Shown here in pieces: positions 1-9,524 of a stretch of DNA of 34,086 bases. Position 1 is the first letter of the stretch. Every line of letters begins with the position of its first letter. The DNA lies in contig NW_020170416.1 of the NCBI RefSeq assembly GCF_000524195.1, forward strand, positions 45,386-79,471, given 5' to 3'. A program made the position numbers and the translations under genes. The notes below the pieces were generated by a model. It was given only the letters and a program-made list of their open reading frames with translations, did not search any database and was not told where the DNA came from. The DNA comes from Echinococcus granulosus. Its lineage: Eukaryota; Platyhelminthes; Cestoda; Cyclophyllidea; Taeniidae.

Positions 1-159
1 TGCTTTCACGCACCCCCTCCTGCTTGGTACATTTAAATCAGAAATATTTTTAGATGTATTGACAACAACCCAAATGTCAAGACTAAGGTTAATTTAGTTT
101 CTATAAGCAGTCTTTGTAAGTCTCCACTAGCTACATGTCGGACATGTATGTACTCACTG

Positions 160-345
160 TACCCCCTTTTGCTTACTCAATGCCGCAGTCTGAAGTCTTA
201 CCCATTGACTATCCGGTTGGAAGCTTCATGGGATGAAAGCCAATATGGGCATGGAACTTTTAATCTGCAACAAGTGACGACTCAATTTATAACAGATATA
301 GAGGGGGTAACTCGGCTGGAAGTTTTTCATTTGGAGAGCGTGTAA
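160..345. repeat. Dispersed repeat family R3, copy a
   Basis: It aligns with about 32575-32730. Landmarks are GCTTACTCAATGCCGCAGT against GCTTACTCAGTACGGTAGT, CCATTGACTATCCGGTTGG against CCATTGACTACTTGGTTAG, and GTGACGACTCAATTTATA against GTTACGACTTAGTTTATA. Both copies are in the same orientation and well diverged. An open frame of 65 codons starting at 148 is explained by this repeat and is not called as a gene. Confidence 0.65.
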
Positions 346-3004
346 AACGGAAATAATCACAAGAAACTTTGGAGATTATTCTGCGTGTTGAATTAATCTC
401 CACTATGATCCAATGTTCTTCAATGAGACCCACCTATCGGAGGTGTTTTGCCTAAAAAAGCAAACATTTTAGATACCTTCCTTTTAATTTCACTTTAAGT
501 TCCCAAAGCTCCGGTCCTGACTTGGAGAAATGTCATCAGGGGATACGGGGGTGAGGGCGAGAATTAGGCAGTAACTCACTTCCATCCTTTCAGGCGATTA
601 AATTTTGCTGCTGTTTGAATGTCTCTATTACTGGTTTGGGTATTTTTGAAGAAGTCTTTCTAATACAGTTTTGGATGGTTTTATGCCCTTTAGATAGATG
701 TCGGCTGGGCTATTAGGTCTTCAGTAAGTAAATAATTTGTGGTCTTTAGAGGTGAGGTGGTACCTTGGAAGTGTGAAATATTGGATAAGCACATACGGAT
801 GTCTGTCCGTATGTTGACCCGTCTGGGAGTATGGTGTAGGCGGCTGGAGTCTGGAGGTGGTCCCATTTTTACGAATCTATAAAATTTTTATTGGCTTCTC
901 TGTGACACCAACAAAAGAGGAAGAGTGAATGAGAATGGAAGGTACAAAAGCCTCTAGAATGTTCAGGAGGAAAAGAAAACTTCCAAAACATCAAAATTGG
1001 CCCTAAATGATTCTTTGCGGTAAAGTTTGTGAGTTGCCTACAAGAAATGCAGTCAGGTAATGAACTGTAGTGACCACTTAGTGGGGAGGAAGTTGGCACT
1101 TCTCCTACTACTGAAAGTAACGTTAAAATGCCGAAAAAACGCGTCGCACTCATTGGCTTCTTCAATATTAATTGACAAAAGGACACGAAATGAAGGGATG
1201 AAAGAAAATTTTGAAAAGCCCTCAATCCCTTTTAGAGGTATCACTTACCCAAATTAGGTATTGTCAACCTTTGGCCGATTTGGCGAAACTTACTCTCGAA
1301 ATCTTGTTTGCTGTAGGTAAAGAAAAAAAATGACCTGTGAGTTGATTAAACAGAGCCGACTGGTCTTCCGTGTACGGAGCACGGAACCACTATCCTTGGG
1401 TGCCATCTATTCTATCTGGAGGCATAGTGGTTAGGCGTGGCTTGATCTACCAACTATTGGGATAACCCAACAATTCGAGAATGAATTTCTCTTTCTCACT
1501 GACCTCTTTTGAGGCAGTGAATCCAATTTCTACATCTTGTTGTGTAGTTGGGGCGTATAGGATGAAAATTTTGTCTTTTATTTTCCAAATGATCAACATT
1601 ACACCCAACATTTCTTTCTCACCGAGGCGCCTGCTATCCGTAAATCTCACCGTTCTGGAAATTTCTGTTTCTAAAAAGCAAACAAGTTGGCTCCAGTCAT
1701 TATTTTCTCTTACTCACTTTTCGTTCTCAACCACCGGATTCCATCTGCGCCTCGAGTTGCTGATGTTAATCGCCTGAAAAAATATAATTGAGGAAATGCG
1801 GAGGATGAAGGTAACGCGGTATATTCCTTCTTCTCTTCCACTCTGAAGGGTAGCAAGAAGGATAAGTTCTTGTGTCGTCTTGTAAGCATGGTGCTTTCTC
1901 TACACTGAATGAATAATGTGGTTCTACTGTATTGGGGGAATTGATCTTAGGCCAAAAATACTTCCATAGTCCGCTTTTACAGTGCAGAGAGTGTCTTGGG
2001 AATTTGAGACAGTGAATGCATCATTTTCGGGACAGTTTAACAAATGCTGAAATACAAAAAGCTATTTGTTAATACAATCCAGCCAGTTAATCAGGCAGCA
2101 AACATTCTTTTCTCAACGATACCCGGATAAGTAAACGGAAGAAAGGACAACTTGGCTGTCATAAAGGCCTATTGACATTCGTTGACAAGTGCATCAAGCG
2201 TAATTAACCGTAAACTTGGGTACTTTTAGCTCTTTGAGAACTAAAATTGTAAAAATCGTTTTACTTGGTGCAAAAAAGTAACTTTTAATCCATCATTTGC
2301 GTGGGCGGATGAGTCGGCTGCATAAGTAGCAATTGTAATTCGTTTGAATATTAGCCAGGGTAGCTAAATATATGCAAAAATCTTCTCCAAATAGCTTGTT
2401 TGTTGAATTAATAAGTTTTTAAGGCAACACAGGCTGGCTACGAATTTCACTTTATAAACCCGGTTTTCTTGAGGCTAAAGAGATTAGTTCTAATCCCCTC
2501 GGTTGTCATCGAAGAAATGAGTAAGTGGAAGTTGGGGCAGCATCTCCACTTCATTTTTTTATAGCATTCCTGCAGAACACGACATCACGGCAGGGTTAGG
2601 GTTGCTTTCTCATTTATTGCCTCGTGAAGACGGTTGCCAGCATCACAAGGGCTTTCTTAATGTCACCTAACTTTACCCCTACGGGTAAAGTGGTATTTTT
2701 ATGCTAATTCGATGGGAATCCTTTTCATTCAAACAGTAAACTGAGGGTGTAAGGTCAGAAGAAGCCGAAATTAAAAAACAGAGTAGATTAATTCTCTCCA
2801 GGTGATGTCCAAGTCCTCTCAATGTGGATAATTTAGCATCAAGGGTGGTCAACCATAAAATGGCCCAGTGGGTGGCTATCTTCAAGATAGATTTTTTAAT
2901 CCGCTGTTGTCTTCGAAACGTATTTAAAAATATATCGGATTGGCAGTTTGCTCTAACGAAATAAGATGGTGAGCAAAATTGTGCGACACTACCGTATATT
3001 ACAG
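346..3004. other. Intergenic, no gene recognised
   Basis: AT-rich DNA with several short chance open frames on both strands (for example near 869-1257 and 1447-1777), none with a recognisable domain or codon pattern. An acceptor-donor pair at 669-723 is closed in all frames. Confidence 0.6.
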
Positions 3005-3130
3005 GTTTGTTTGAATGCAGGCGGTCAGATTGGCTCAACTTTGTGGCTAAAAAGGCCCAGCCCAACCTCCAGGGGGCAAACAAACTCTGATGCCCTTATC
3101 AAACTGGAGTCCTTTGTACCATTTGCAATA
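3005..3130. repeat. Dispersed repeat family R2, copy a
   Basis: It shares the 17-mer GCAGGCGGTCAGATTGG exactly with the copy at 6217, plus flanking TTTGAATG and a downstream CTCTGAT(G/T)CCCTT block at matching spacing. Overall similarity is moderate over about 120 nt. The family is unknown to me. Confidence 0.7.
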
Positions 3131-6100
3131 CCACAACTCATAGTACCTTCCTCTAGCCACTACCTCCTATCTAGAGGACTAAACCTTAGGTAGGATAGGG
3201 AAGCACGTTATGGCTTGTCAAACAATACGAAACATTTTTACGTGGTTCGTCAATAATGTTTTCGGATGAACAGGTTAAAACGTCTGTGGAGGAGCAAACG
3301 CAGTCACAGTGGAATTCGTAAAGTCTCCTTTCCCAAATCCTTTCGTTGCTCAACTTAAAAAAACGGATGACAATGTCGTGTACTACAGTTTTGCATGCCA
3401 CATCCGTGGCTTGGGTCTCAAACAGGCTAAAGACATAGGTTTTTTGGTCAGAAAGGAAAGAAGAATGGAATCATTTTCCGTAATCCGTACAGCTGCATTA
3501 CGCGAGGCCAAGAAAAATACCAGTCAGCTACAGTTAATTTACATTTAGGCTCATTCCTCCTTTCTATCTCCTTATTTATTTCATCAACGCGACCCCAAAT
3601 GGTCAAGTCCTAACTTGTGAAGAGGCATTGAGTACACGGCAAATACCTTTTTCCTCCTCACCACACGGTTGCCTACTTATCACTCTCTGATAGTAGCTGT
3701 TAGTTTTAATATGCAAATATATCTATATAATATTTCCGTGATTTTTCTTTCCTCTCCCTAGCTTCAAATTCTTGAATGAATAAGATCTATTAGGGGATAC
3801 CACTGCGCACCGTTTTGTGCTGGACCAGAGTTAGTCCTCCTCCTTGGGGATCAGAGAGAGCTTTGTGAGCCATAAGACTATTTCACTTTACTCATGTGGG
3901 TAAATTTTAGAATTCTTTACGACCTAGGTTTAAAGTGCTCTCAAGATAGAAAAAGGATAACTTTAAGATGTCCACTCACTATTAAATTATTTAAAGATTT
4001 TTTTAAGGAACATGAGATTAATACGCTACTTTAATTTTTCTGTTTGCAGAACCAATAAATATAAACCCGAGGTAACTGCTCTTTAAACCAGCTCTACAAG
4101 GACACTCTAGAGCGAAATTAAAATAGCCCCAAAGCCTTAAAATTGCCGATTAAAGTTTTTGCTATCGTTATATAGAAAAGGTAGAATACAAAGGTAATTA
4201 ATCCGTTTGAAGCCAAACAAAGCTATTCCTTGGGGATTAGTACATTTTCCCTACCAAGCACCAAGTCAAAAACCCACAAGAGAGAAATTTATTAGATGAC
4301 AAAATGGGCAAAGTTTAAGACGCAGCTCAAGTTCTTTGGGGAACAATCACCCTCTAAGAAGTAAGGTAAAAAATCCAAGATTTTAATTTTGGCAATTTGA
4401 AATAAAATACTTAAATAACGAGTAAAATGTGATGTGAAAATTTGTTTGGCAACACCTTTTCAGGTGATAGATGGTCAATTTAAATCTACTTTGTCTCCAA
4501 GGTGGTGTCATTCAATCATCGAAGGGGGATGGACTCTGACTCCCCCCAGACCGCTTCGATCTCATAAACTCTCTTTCTAACCACTTTTTTCTGATTAGAA
4601 ATTTAGAACCTGAGGTGAAAAAGGAAAAAAACGGAAGCGTTATTAGAGTGTGTAGGAGACTGCAGATTAAACTATAGAGACCATGAGTAGTCGATTTGAA
4701 TAACCCAGTCTTCGTTCACCTTATTTTTTGACATCCAAGGGGGAAGTGGGCATTTATGGTCTTCAACTTTTACTACAGACGAAAAATGAATTTATCAAGC
4801 GACCAAAAAGGCCCTTGAGAGGCGGACGTGGACTCGTTGAATGCATATTTTCAATGCGGTACTCCTTACGATGTTCAAGCTTATTTTGACTCCTTAGACC
4901 ATAAAATATCAGCTAAAATAATTTTACATGTTTGTCGGCTTTATAGACCAAGCTACAGACGATTGCGAAGCTGTGCATGATTTTTCCCCAAATTTATGAA
5001 ACAGAGTTGAGAGAAGGTTATAAACTACTCATATGCCGTCAGGCAAATTTTCTATTCTTCACGACGAAAAGACAATTGCGTAGCCCGTAGCCAAACCAAA
5101 TGGGGATTAATTTACCCGTATTCAGTTTTAGCGGTGAGGAGTCAAAGCCAAGCATGGAGGCTGGTAAGACCACAACTGTCACATGCTCTTCGTTAACGGA
5201 TGACAAGATGCTTTAAAGATAATCTTTTGCCTTAATGAAAAGCATTACATTGATTTGTTTTCTGGCTAATTGATTTGTGATAGGACATGACCTCCGCAAT
5301 TCAAGGGTCGTTAAGCCAACAGATATGGCCCTAGTTAACTCTCTCCTCCAAAGCAATCGGTCATTAGCCGTCGTCCTGCCTACTCGTTTGTTTGCTTGGT
5401 AGGAAGGAGTTTTCCTGCTTCACGTGGTATAAAAGACAGTCACGACTCGTGCCAATCTATTAGTGGGACGTCATTTCCCATTTCTCAAAAAATACGACAT
5501 AGATTAGTTTTTTAGGATGGGACAGAGGACTGGAGACGCTGATTGATTAACTTAACATCGCCTCAAAGGTATAGGAGTCTGTTTGCCATCCCAGAATAGG
5601 CAGTATGAAAGTGGCAGTACGACAGATTTGGATGTTGACGGGGCTAGATTTCTGGCCTTCGGAAGCCAAAAAGGCCTTTATTGTTTAGGAACATTAGCTC
5701 TGTCAAGTTACTTGCTATCTTTTGTCATGGGAAAGTGTAGTTCCATAGTTAGCTTCAGACACCAAGATTTGTAGCAGGAGACTATTAAAATTTCCATAGA
5801 ATTTACATTGCGCCAATCTGTATTTAAGCTTTATTAAGAAAGGTGAGAGGCGATTTGATATTTGCCACTTTATTTTATGTTTGTATCTTACAACTTTACT
5901 CAAGAAATGGGGCACCGTTAATGAATCCAACACCCTTAGGTGAGAAAAAACAGTTTTCGACACTTAGGTGACTTAGTTAGATATTATTTTTTCAGCCACC
6001 AATAGTTGTATCACATGGATAGCCAATGACGTTTCGAAAACAAAATTATTCGGCAGAAGGTATATACTGCTTGCTTCTCGACTCACGATGATTTTAGTAT

Positions 6101-6216
6101 TGAAATACTTGGGCACTGATTTTTTAAAATGTTGGATTTTGAGCTATGATTGTTGGCTGCAAACGTAAACAATACATTTTTTGATTATTCTCAGTCAGAA
6201 AGGTTGTATGTTGAAC
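3131..6216. other. Intergenic, with two open stretches of uncertain status
   Basis: Plus-strand open stretches end at 3548 (EFVKSPFPNPFVAQLKKTDD near its start) and at 5774 (ARFLAFGSQKGLYCLG in the middle). Both lack a good ATG and a clear splice pairing. The remainder is AT-rich with no feature seen. Confidence 0.5.
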
Positions 6217-6345
6217 ATTTTCTTTGAATGGGTAGCAGGCGGTCAGATTGGACTAACTTCCTGACTGGGTAGGCGCCATCCAATCCTTTCGGGGAAGACA
6301 CGCTCTGATTCCCTTGTGCCGCTTTGAGCGTTTCTAAAATTTCAC
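6217..6345. repeat. Dispersed repeat family R2, copy b
   Basis: Same orientation as the copy at 3005. Matches include GCAGGCGGTCAGATTGG at 6235 and CTCTGATTCCCTTGTGC at about 6303. No reading frame is conserved between the two copies. Confidence 0.7.
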
Positions 6346-7604
6346 ATTACCATGGGACGTGGCACTAATGCAAGAGTCTTAAATCGGGGAGTGAAAGGGG
6401 AAAACAGCAAAAATATTTCAAAGCACCTCTAATTCAGTCCACATCTGCTTTTTTGCATTCACAAATTGGTCTTTTTAATTGCAGAGCACAACTTCAGTTG
6501 CTTTATAAAAAATCTTAGGCGTTTGAATTAACCATTCCTTCCTAAAAACGCGAAACTGCACGTTTTTATTGAAAAAGGTGAGCTTGTCTTCAGAATAAGC
6601 GAATTACTTCTACTCACTTCCGTATTTGGTTGTCATTGTAAAAAATTGGTAACTAGCATTTAAAGGAGAATTAGGGGAGCGCGGAGGAAGGAAGAAATAG
6701 CTTTCTCTCCTCCTTCTCCCCCTAGAAATTTGCAAATCTACTTACAGACAAGTTTTGCGGTAGGAAGTGTCACGCTTTTTATTGCCAGAATAACACCTTC
6801 ATCCCACCGCTTCCGATTATTTCTAAACAGGCAGTTTTCTAGCGCCCAGAATTTCATGGATAACAATCGCATCCGGAGTGTGCTGTGATGAAATCAAGCA
6901 CAAACTTTTAGGCTTGAATAGGTGCTGCGGGAGTAAGAGATCGGGGATTTAAGAACCGGTCAGAGACCAATCAGGAGAACGTTTGTCTGTCTAAAAAGTG
7001 GTCAAATAAAAGAAATTTTTTGCTGCAAGTCAATCAGAAAACAGTATTATAAATTACGTGACAGAATTGAAGGGTACATTGCCAATCACTGACACTTTTA
7101 ATACAATAAAGCAACTTTCTGTGTGATGTCATCATTTCAATAATTATACTCCAAAAAGTAAAAATAACTCCCTACTCGCCTTTCTACATAATAAGGTCAT
7201 TTGGATTTGATTTGGTTTAAAATAGGAAGCATTGCCATTTGTTTTTGTCAAAAGTAATGAGCGAGTATAAAAATTGGTTACAGAATCTAACCAATTCCAG
7301 TAGATCAAGAATTTCAAAGCTAAAATTTTGTACCCCTACATTTTTTCCTAAAAAGTATACATGTTTTTATTGTGGCGCCAGGAAAGGACCAAACGTACAA
7401 ATCTTGAGATGAGCAGGAGTGTGCAAAATTTATGACTAAAAGTTGGCATCATTGCCTAGGTTGATCGCACCTATCCGCCATCTGCCAATTTGTGCCTGTG
7501 AGCGCTTCTTACCTGCTATTAATTATGTTATGTCGCTTTAGGAACCAAGCTCCTACGTGTTTTAAATCTGCCTAATTCTTTGCCAAATTACCCCATTATT
7601 TTAG
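6346..7604. other. Intergenic, AT-rich, upstream of the plus-strand exon candidates
   Basis: I see no open frame above 60 codons, no repeat copy and no RNA gene here. A promoter for the candidate gene downstream could not be recognised. Confidence 0.6.
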
Positions 7605-7628
7605 AATGGAAGACTTTCTTATTTAGAA
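7605..7628 (+). CDS. Candidate 24-nt exon, unknown gene (chain member 1)
   Basis: The acceptor CCCCATTATTTTAG is good; the donor is A|GTAACT. Read in phase 1 it encodes WKTFLFR plus split codons at both ends, and its leftover A joins the next segment as AGC (Ser). It is very short, so by itself it means little. Its value is that it extends the chain at 7753, 7943 and 8244 in matching phase. An even smaller 15-nt candidate upstream (acceptor ending GCTTTAG at 7541) is also phase-compatible but has a weak donor and is not called. Confidence 0.25.
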
Positions 7629-7752
7629 GTAACTTTAAACTCAGCTCCTAAGTGTATCTAAAGAGATGGATGGCTAACGGGCTTATAGCCAATAAACGTA
7701 CGAGTGCTCAGTGCATGTCAATGCGATGATTTGAGATATTTCCTTCTGGCAG

Positions 7753-7803
7753 GCAATTATAATCAGGAAAATGAGCTATTCATATGGGAGGTCTCGATTG
7801 AGG
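7753..7803 (+). CDS. Candidate 51-nt exon, unknown gene (chain member 2)
   Basis: It follows the acceptor TTTCCTTCTGGCAG and precedes the donor G|GTAAGA at 7804. In phase 1 it encodes NYNQENELFIWEVSIE, entering and leaving in phase 1. One alternative frame is closed by an early TAA. The peptide mixes charged and hydrophobic residues as real coding sequence does, but I recognise no family. It joins the next segment through a GGA codon. Evidence is splice signals, phase and open frame only. Confidence 0.35.
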
Positions 7804-7942
7804 GTAAGATGGATGGATTCACAACAATAAGATACAAAGCCAAGCCATAAAAGCTGACTAGGTGTCCTTCAAAATACAAATCGGAAAAAGATAATGGGAA
7901 AAACCAACTACTCCAGTCTAGAGCGTCTTATTCTTTCAATAG

Positions 7943-8005
7943 GACACGGCAAATTGGGACCCAATGCCACAAAGTTATGGCTTGGAGATCTAGATAAGGA
8001 AATGG
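7943..8005 (+). CDS. Candidate 63-nt exon, unknown gene (chain member 3)
   Basis: The acceptor TTATTCTTTCAATAG and the consensus donor G|GTAAGT at 8006 bound a segment that is open in only one of three frames. That frame is phase 1, the one required by the preceding segment, and it encodes HGKLGPNATKLWLGDLDKEM. The T-K-L-W-L-G-D-L core is reminiscent of the first strand of an RNA-recognition motif, but no matching RNP1 strand was found at the right distance with confidence, so this is only a suggestion. Introns on either side would be 139 and 238 nt. Confidence 0.4.
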
Positions 8006-8243
8006 GTAAGTCAAATATATGTGCTACTAGGAGCAAGTCTATCAGAATATATGCTCGATAGTGCTCTCAGTACTTCTGACTATTTTATGCCATCAAAAAG
8101 CTAAGTTAAACTTTGTTTTAACTTCTTTGAAGCAAGTATGTAGAGGACAATGAAGGGCAAGCAAGGACACTACACTGTTATCATAGTCAATTTTTCTAAC
8201 TTCGGAGGTAAATTTTTCGTCGCAGGGGGTAATTTTCTTTCAG

Positions 8244-8281
8244 CCAGTAAAAAATTAGCAGAAAACATTCGAGTTTTTAAC
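8244..8281 (+). CDS. Candidate 38-nt exon, unknown gene (chain member 4)
   Basis: It has a textbook acceptor (AATTTTCTTTCAG) and a consensus donor (C|GTAAGT at 8282). The other two frames contain stops; the open one is phase 1, matching the preceding segment, and encodes SKKLAENIRVFN, which would be helical. It leaves in phase 0. No convincing phase-0 acceptor segment follows directly, so at least one exon is missing or the chain is wrong. Confidence 0.38.
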
Positions 8282-8730
8282 GTAAGTCACGCCAGTCACC
8301 CGTTCGCCTGACTAAGGGCTTAGATCCACCGCAAATTTCACCATTTCACACCACTTGATGGAAGGCGGGTGGGGTGAGGGGAATATGTGCGCAATAGGAA
8401 TGCGGTATGGAGAGGCCACAGGGGACTCCCAGTCTCGGATCCACTTCAGTTATGTGTGTGCGTCCATGCGTGCGCGTTTGTACTTTGGGTAGTTGGGGCG
8501 GAAAAAAAATATTTGTCTCCAACGTCGTTTATCCCCTCTGGAATTCCATTAAATCTATATTGAGGGAAAGGAGGAATGTGTTAGTCATCTCACATGCCCA
8601 TTGCCAGTTGTAAAAATACTGGCTTAAAAGCAGCCATTTAATAGGAGATGGAGTTTAAAATAGTTTTGGGGAGATGAGGTTTCGCGCCTATTCATCCTTG
8701 ACACTTTGTTTTCACTTCTGTGCTGTCCAG

Positions 8731-8784
8731 CCATATACCTATTTGGGTTCCACATGGCCATTAGAGAGGTGGAAGATGTATCGC
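8731..8784 (+). CDS. Candidate 54-nt exon, unknown gene (second chain, member 1)
   Basis: A strong pyrimidine tract (TTTTCACTTCTGTGCTGTCC then AG) precedes it. In phase 1 it encodes IYLFGFHMAIREVEDVS and ends at a weak donor, C|GTATTT. The phase-0 frame is also open, so the reading is uncertain. In phase 1 the leftover C joins the segment at 9197 as CAC (His). It could continue the chain that ends at 8281 if a small exon with entry phase 0 and exit phase 1 lies between. Confidence 0.22.
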
Positions 8785-9196
8785 GTATTTACTTAATTGA
8801 AATCGTCACATAGGAGCAGTAGCCGGCGCCGTTACGAAGTTTTCCAGATTGCTAACGACTAGTGGACAGAATTCCTGCAAAATAAGGGACTAAGGTAGCT
8901 CGCGGAAATCGATGACCTTTTCAGCTCTTCCGTTAGGAGTCTTCACAAATTCGACATCAGCAGCAGATACTCACCTTCCTTCACATTAAGCTTTAGTATC
9001 CACTAATAGAAAACACAGCAGTTGATCTTAGGATCAAATTAGCTTGCCACTGCCACCAATGTAAAGAGGTCATAATTCGCAAGAAGTCACAATACTATAG
9101 CAACTAGGATATCACAAAACGATCGGACTACGGTATGTACTCCCTTTAGGCCATAATTTGGCCTTCTGTGCAATCCCTCAGCGAGATTCTTTGCAG

Positions 9197-9266
9197 ACGT
9201 AGTTCGTCTCGACGAGGACTTGATAGACGAGAATGCCGACTGGACCCACAACGACCCTCCTTTGGG
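9197..9266 (+). CDS. Candidate 70-nt exon, unknown gene (second chain, member 2)
   Basis: The acceptor GATTCTTTGCAG and donor G|GTAAAA bound 70 nt. In phase 1 it reads VVRLDEDLIDENADWTHND and PPLG, leaving in phase 2. Another open frame gives an Arg/Ser-rich peptide (RSSSRRGLDRRE), and one frame is likely the shadow of the other, so the true frame is undecided. The acidic frame stays open through the next two segments, while the Arg/Ser frame meets a TAG in the next one. Confidence 0.25.
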
Positions 9267-9360
9267 GTAAAATCACGTAAAGACTTGAGCTCAAATGCAA
9301 AACAAATAACTACATTGCTCCTTTCTATCGACGTAAGTTTTTCCTTCGCTTGGGTTGCAG

Positions 9361-9399
9361 GGTTGGGAGTCCACGTGTCTACGGCCTCTCAGCTCATAG
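9361..9399 (+). CDS. Candidate 39-nt exon, unknown gene (second chain, member 3)
   Basis: The acceptor TTCCTTCGCTTGGGTTGCAG and donor TAG|GTAACA bound it. Entering in phase 2 it encodes VGSPRVYGLSAH and leaves in phase 2. The intron before it would be only 94 nt. No family recognised. Confidence 0.25.
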   Translation, partial: GWESTCLRPLSS

Positions 9400-9429
9400 G
9401 TAACAGTAAACCATTATTCCCCTATAGCT

Positions 9430-9524
9430 GCAGAGCCGACTCCGGCAGCACTTCAAGCCATTATTGTTCATTCAAACAAATTAGGCATTTTAAAGCATTT
9501 CTCAAAATCCTAAAATCTCAATAA
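9430..9524 (+). CDS. Candidate terminal exon, unknown gene (second chain, member 4)
   Basis: Following the acceptor TATTCCCCTATAG, phase 2 gives CRADSGSTSSHYCSFKQI and continues to FLKILKSQ and a TAA at 9522-9524. A second acceptor 6 nt further on keeps the same frame. An AATAAA overlaps the stop codon (9521-9526) and another lies at 9555-9560. The low-complexity Ser-rich peptide is not distinctive, so this end is weakly supported. Confidence 0.2.

Noticed and set aside
669..723. Strong acceptor-donor pair (TTTCTAATACAG ... GTAAGTAA)
   Set aside because: All three frames contain stops, so it is not a coding exon. It is a useful reminder that splice-like pairs arise by chance here.
869..1257. 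Overlapping open frames on both strands
   Set aside because: Phe/Ser/Leu-rich peptides typical of AT-rich non-coding DNA, with no domain or splice pairing.
2679..3083. Minus-strand open frame of 134 codons
   Set aside because: It overlaps repeat copy R2a, has no ATG-supported start or domain, and its length is within chance for this window.
8975..9002. Minus-strand 28-nt exon candidate encoding WILKLNVKE between TTTTCTATTAG and GTGAGT
   Set aside because: No phase-compatible partner was found on that strand and so short an open segment is easily fortuitous. It lies within an intron of the plus-strand candidate.
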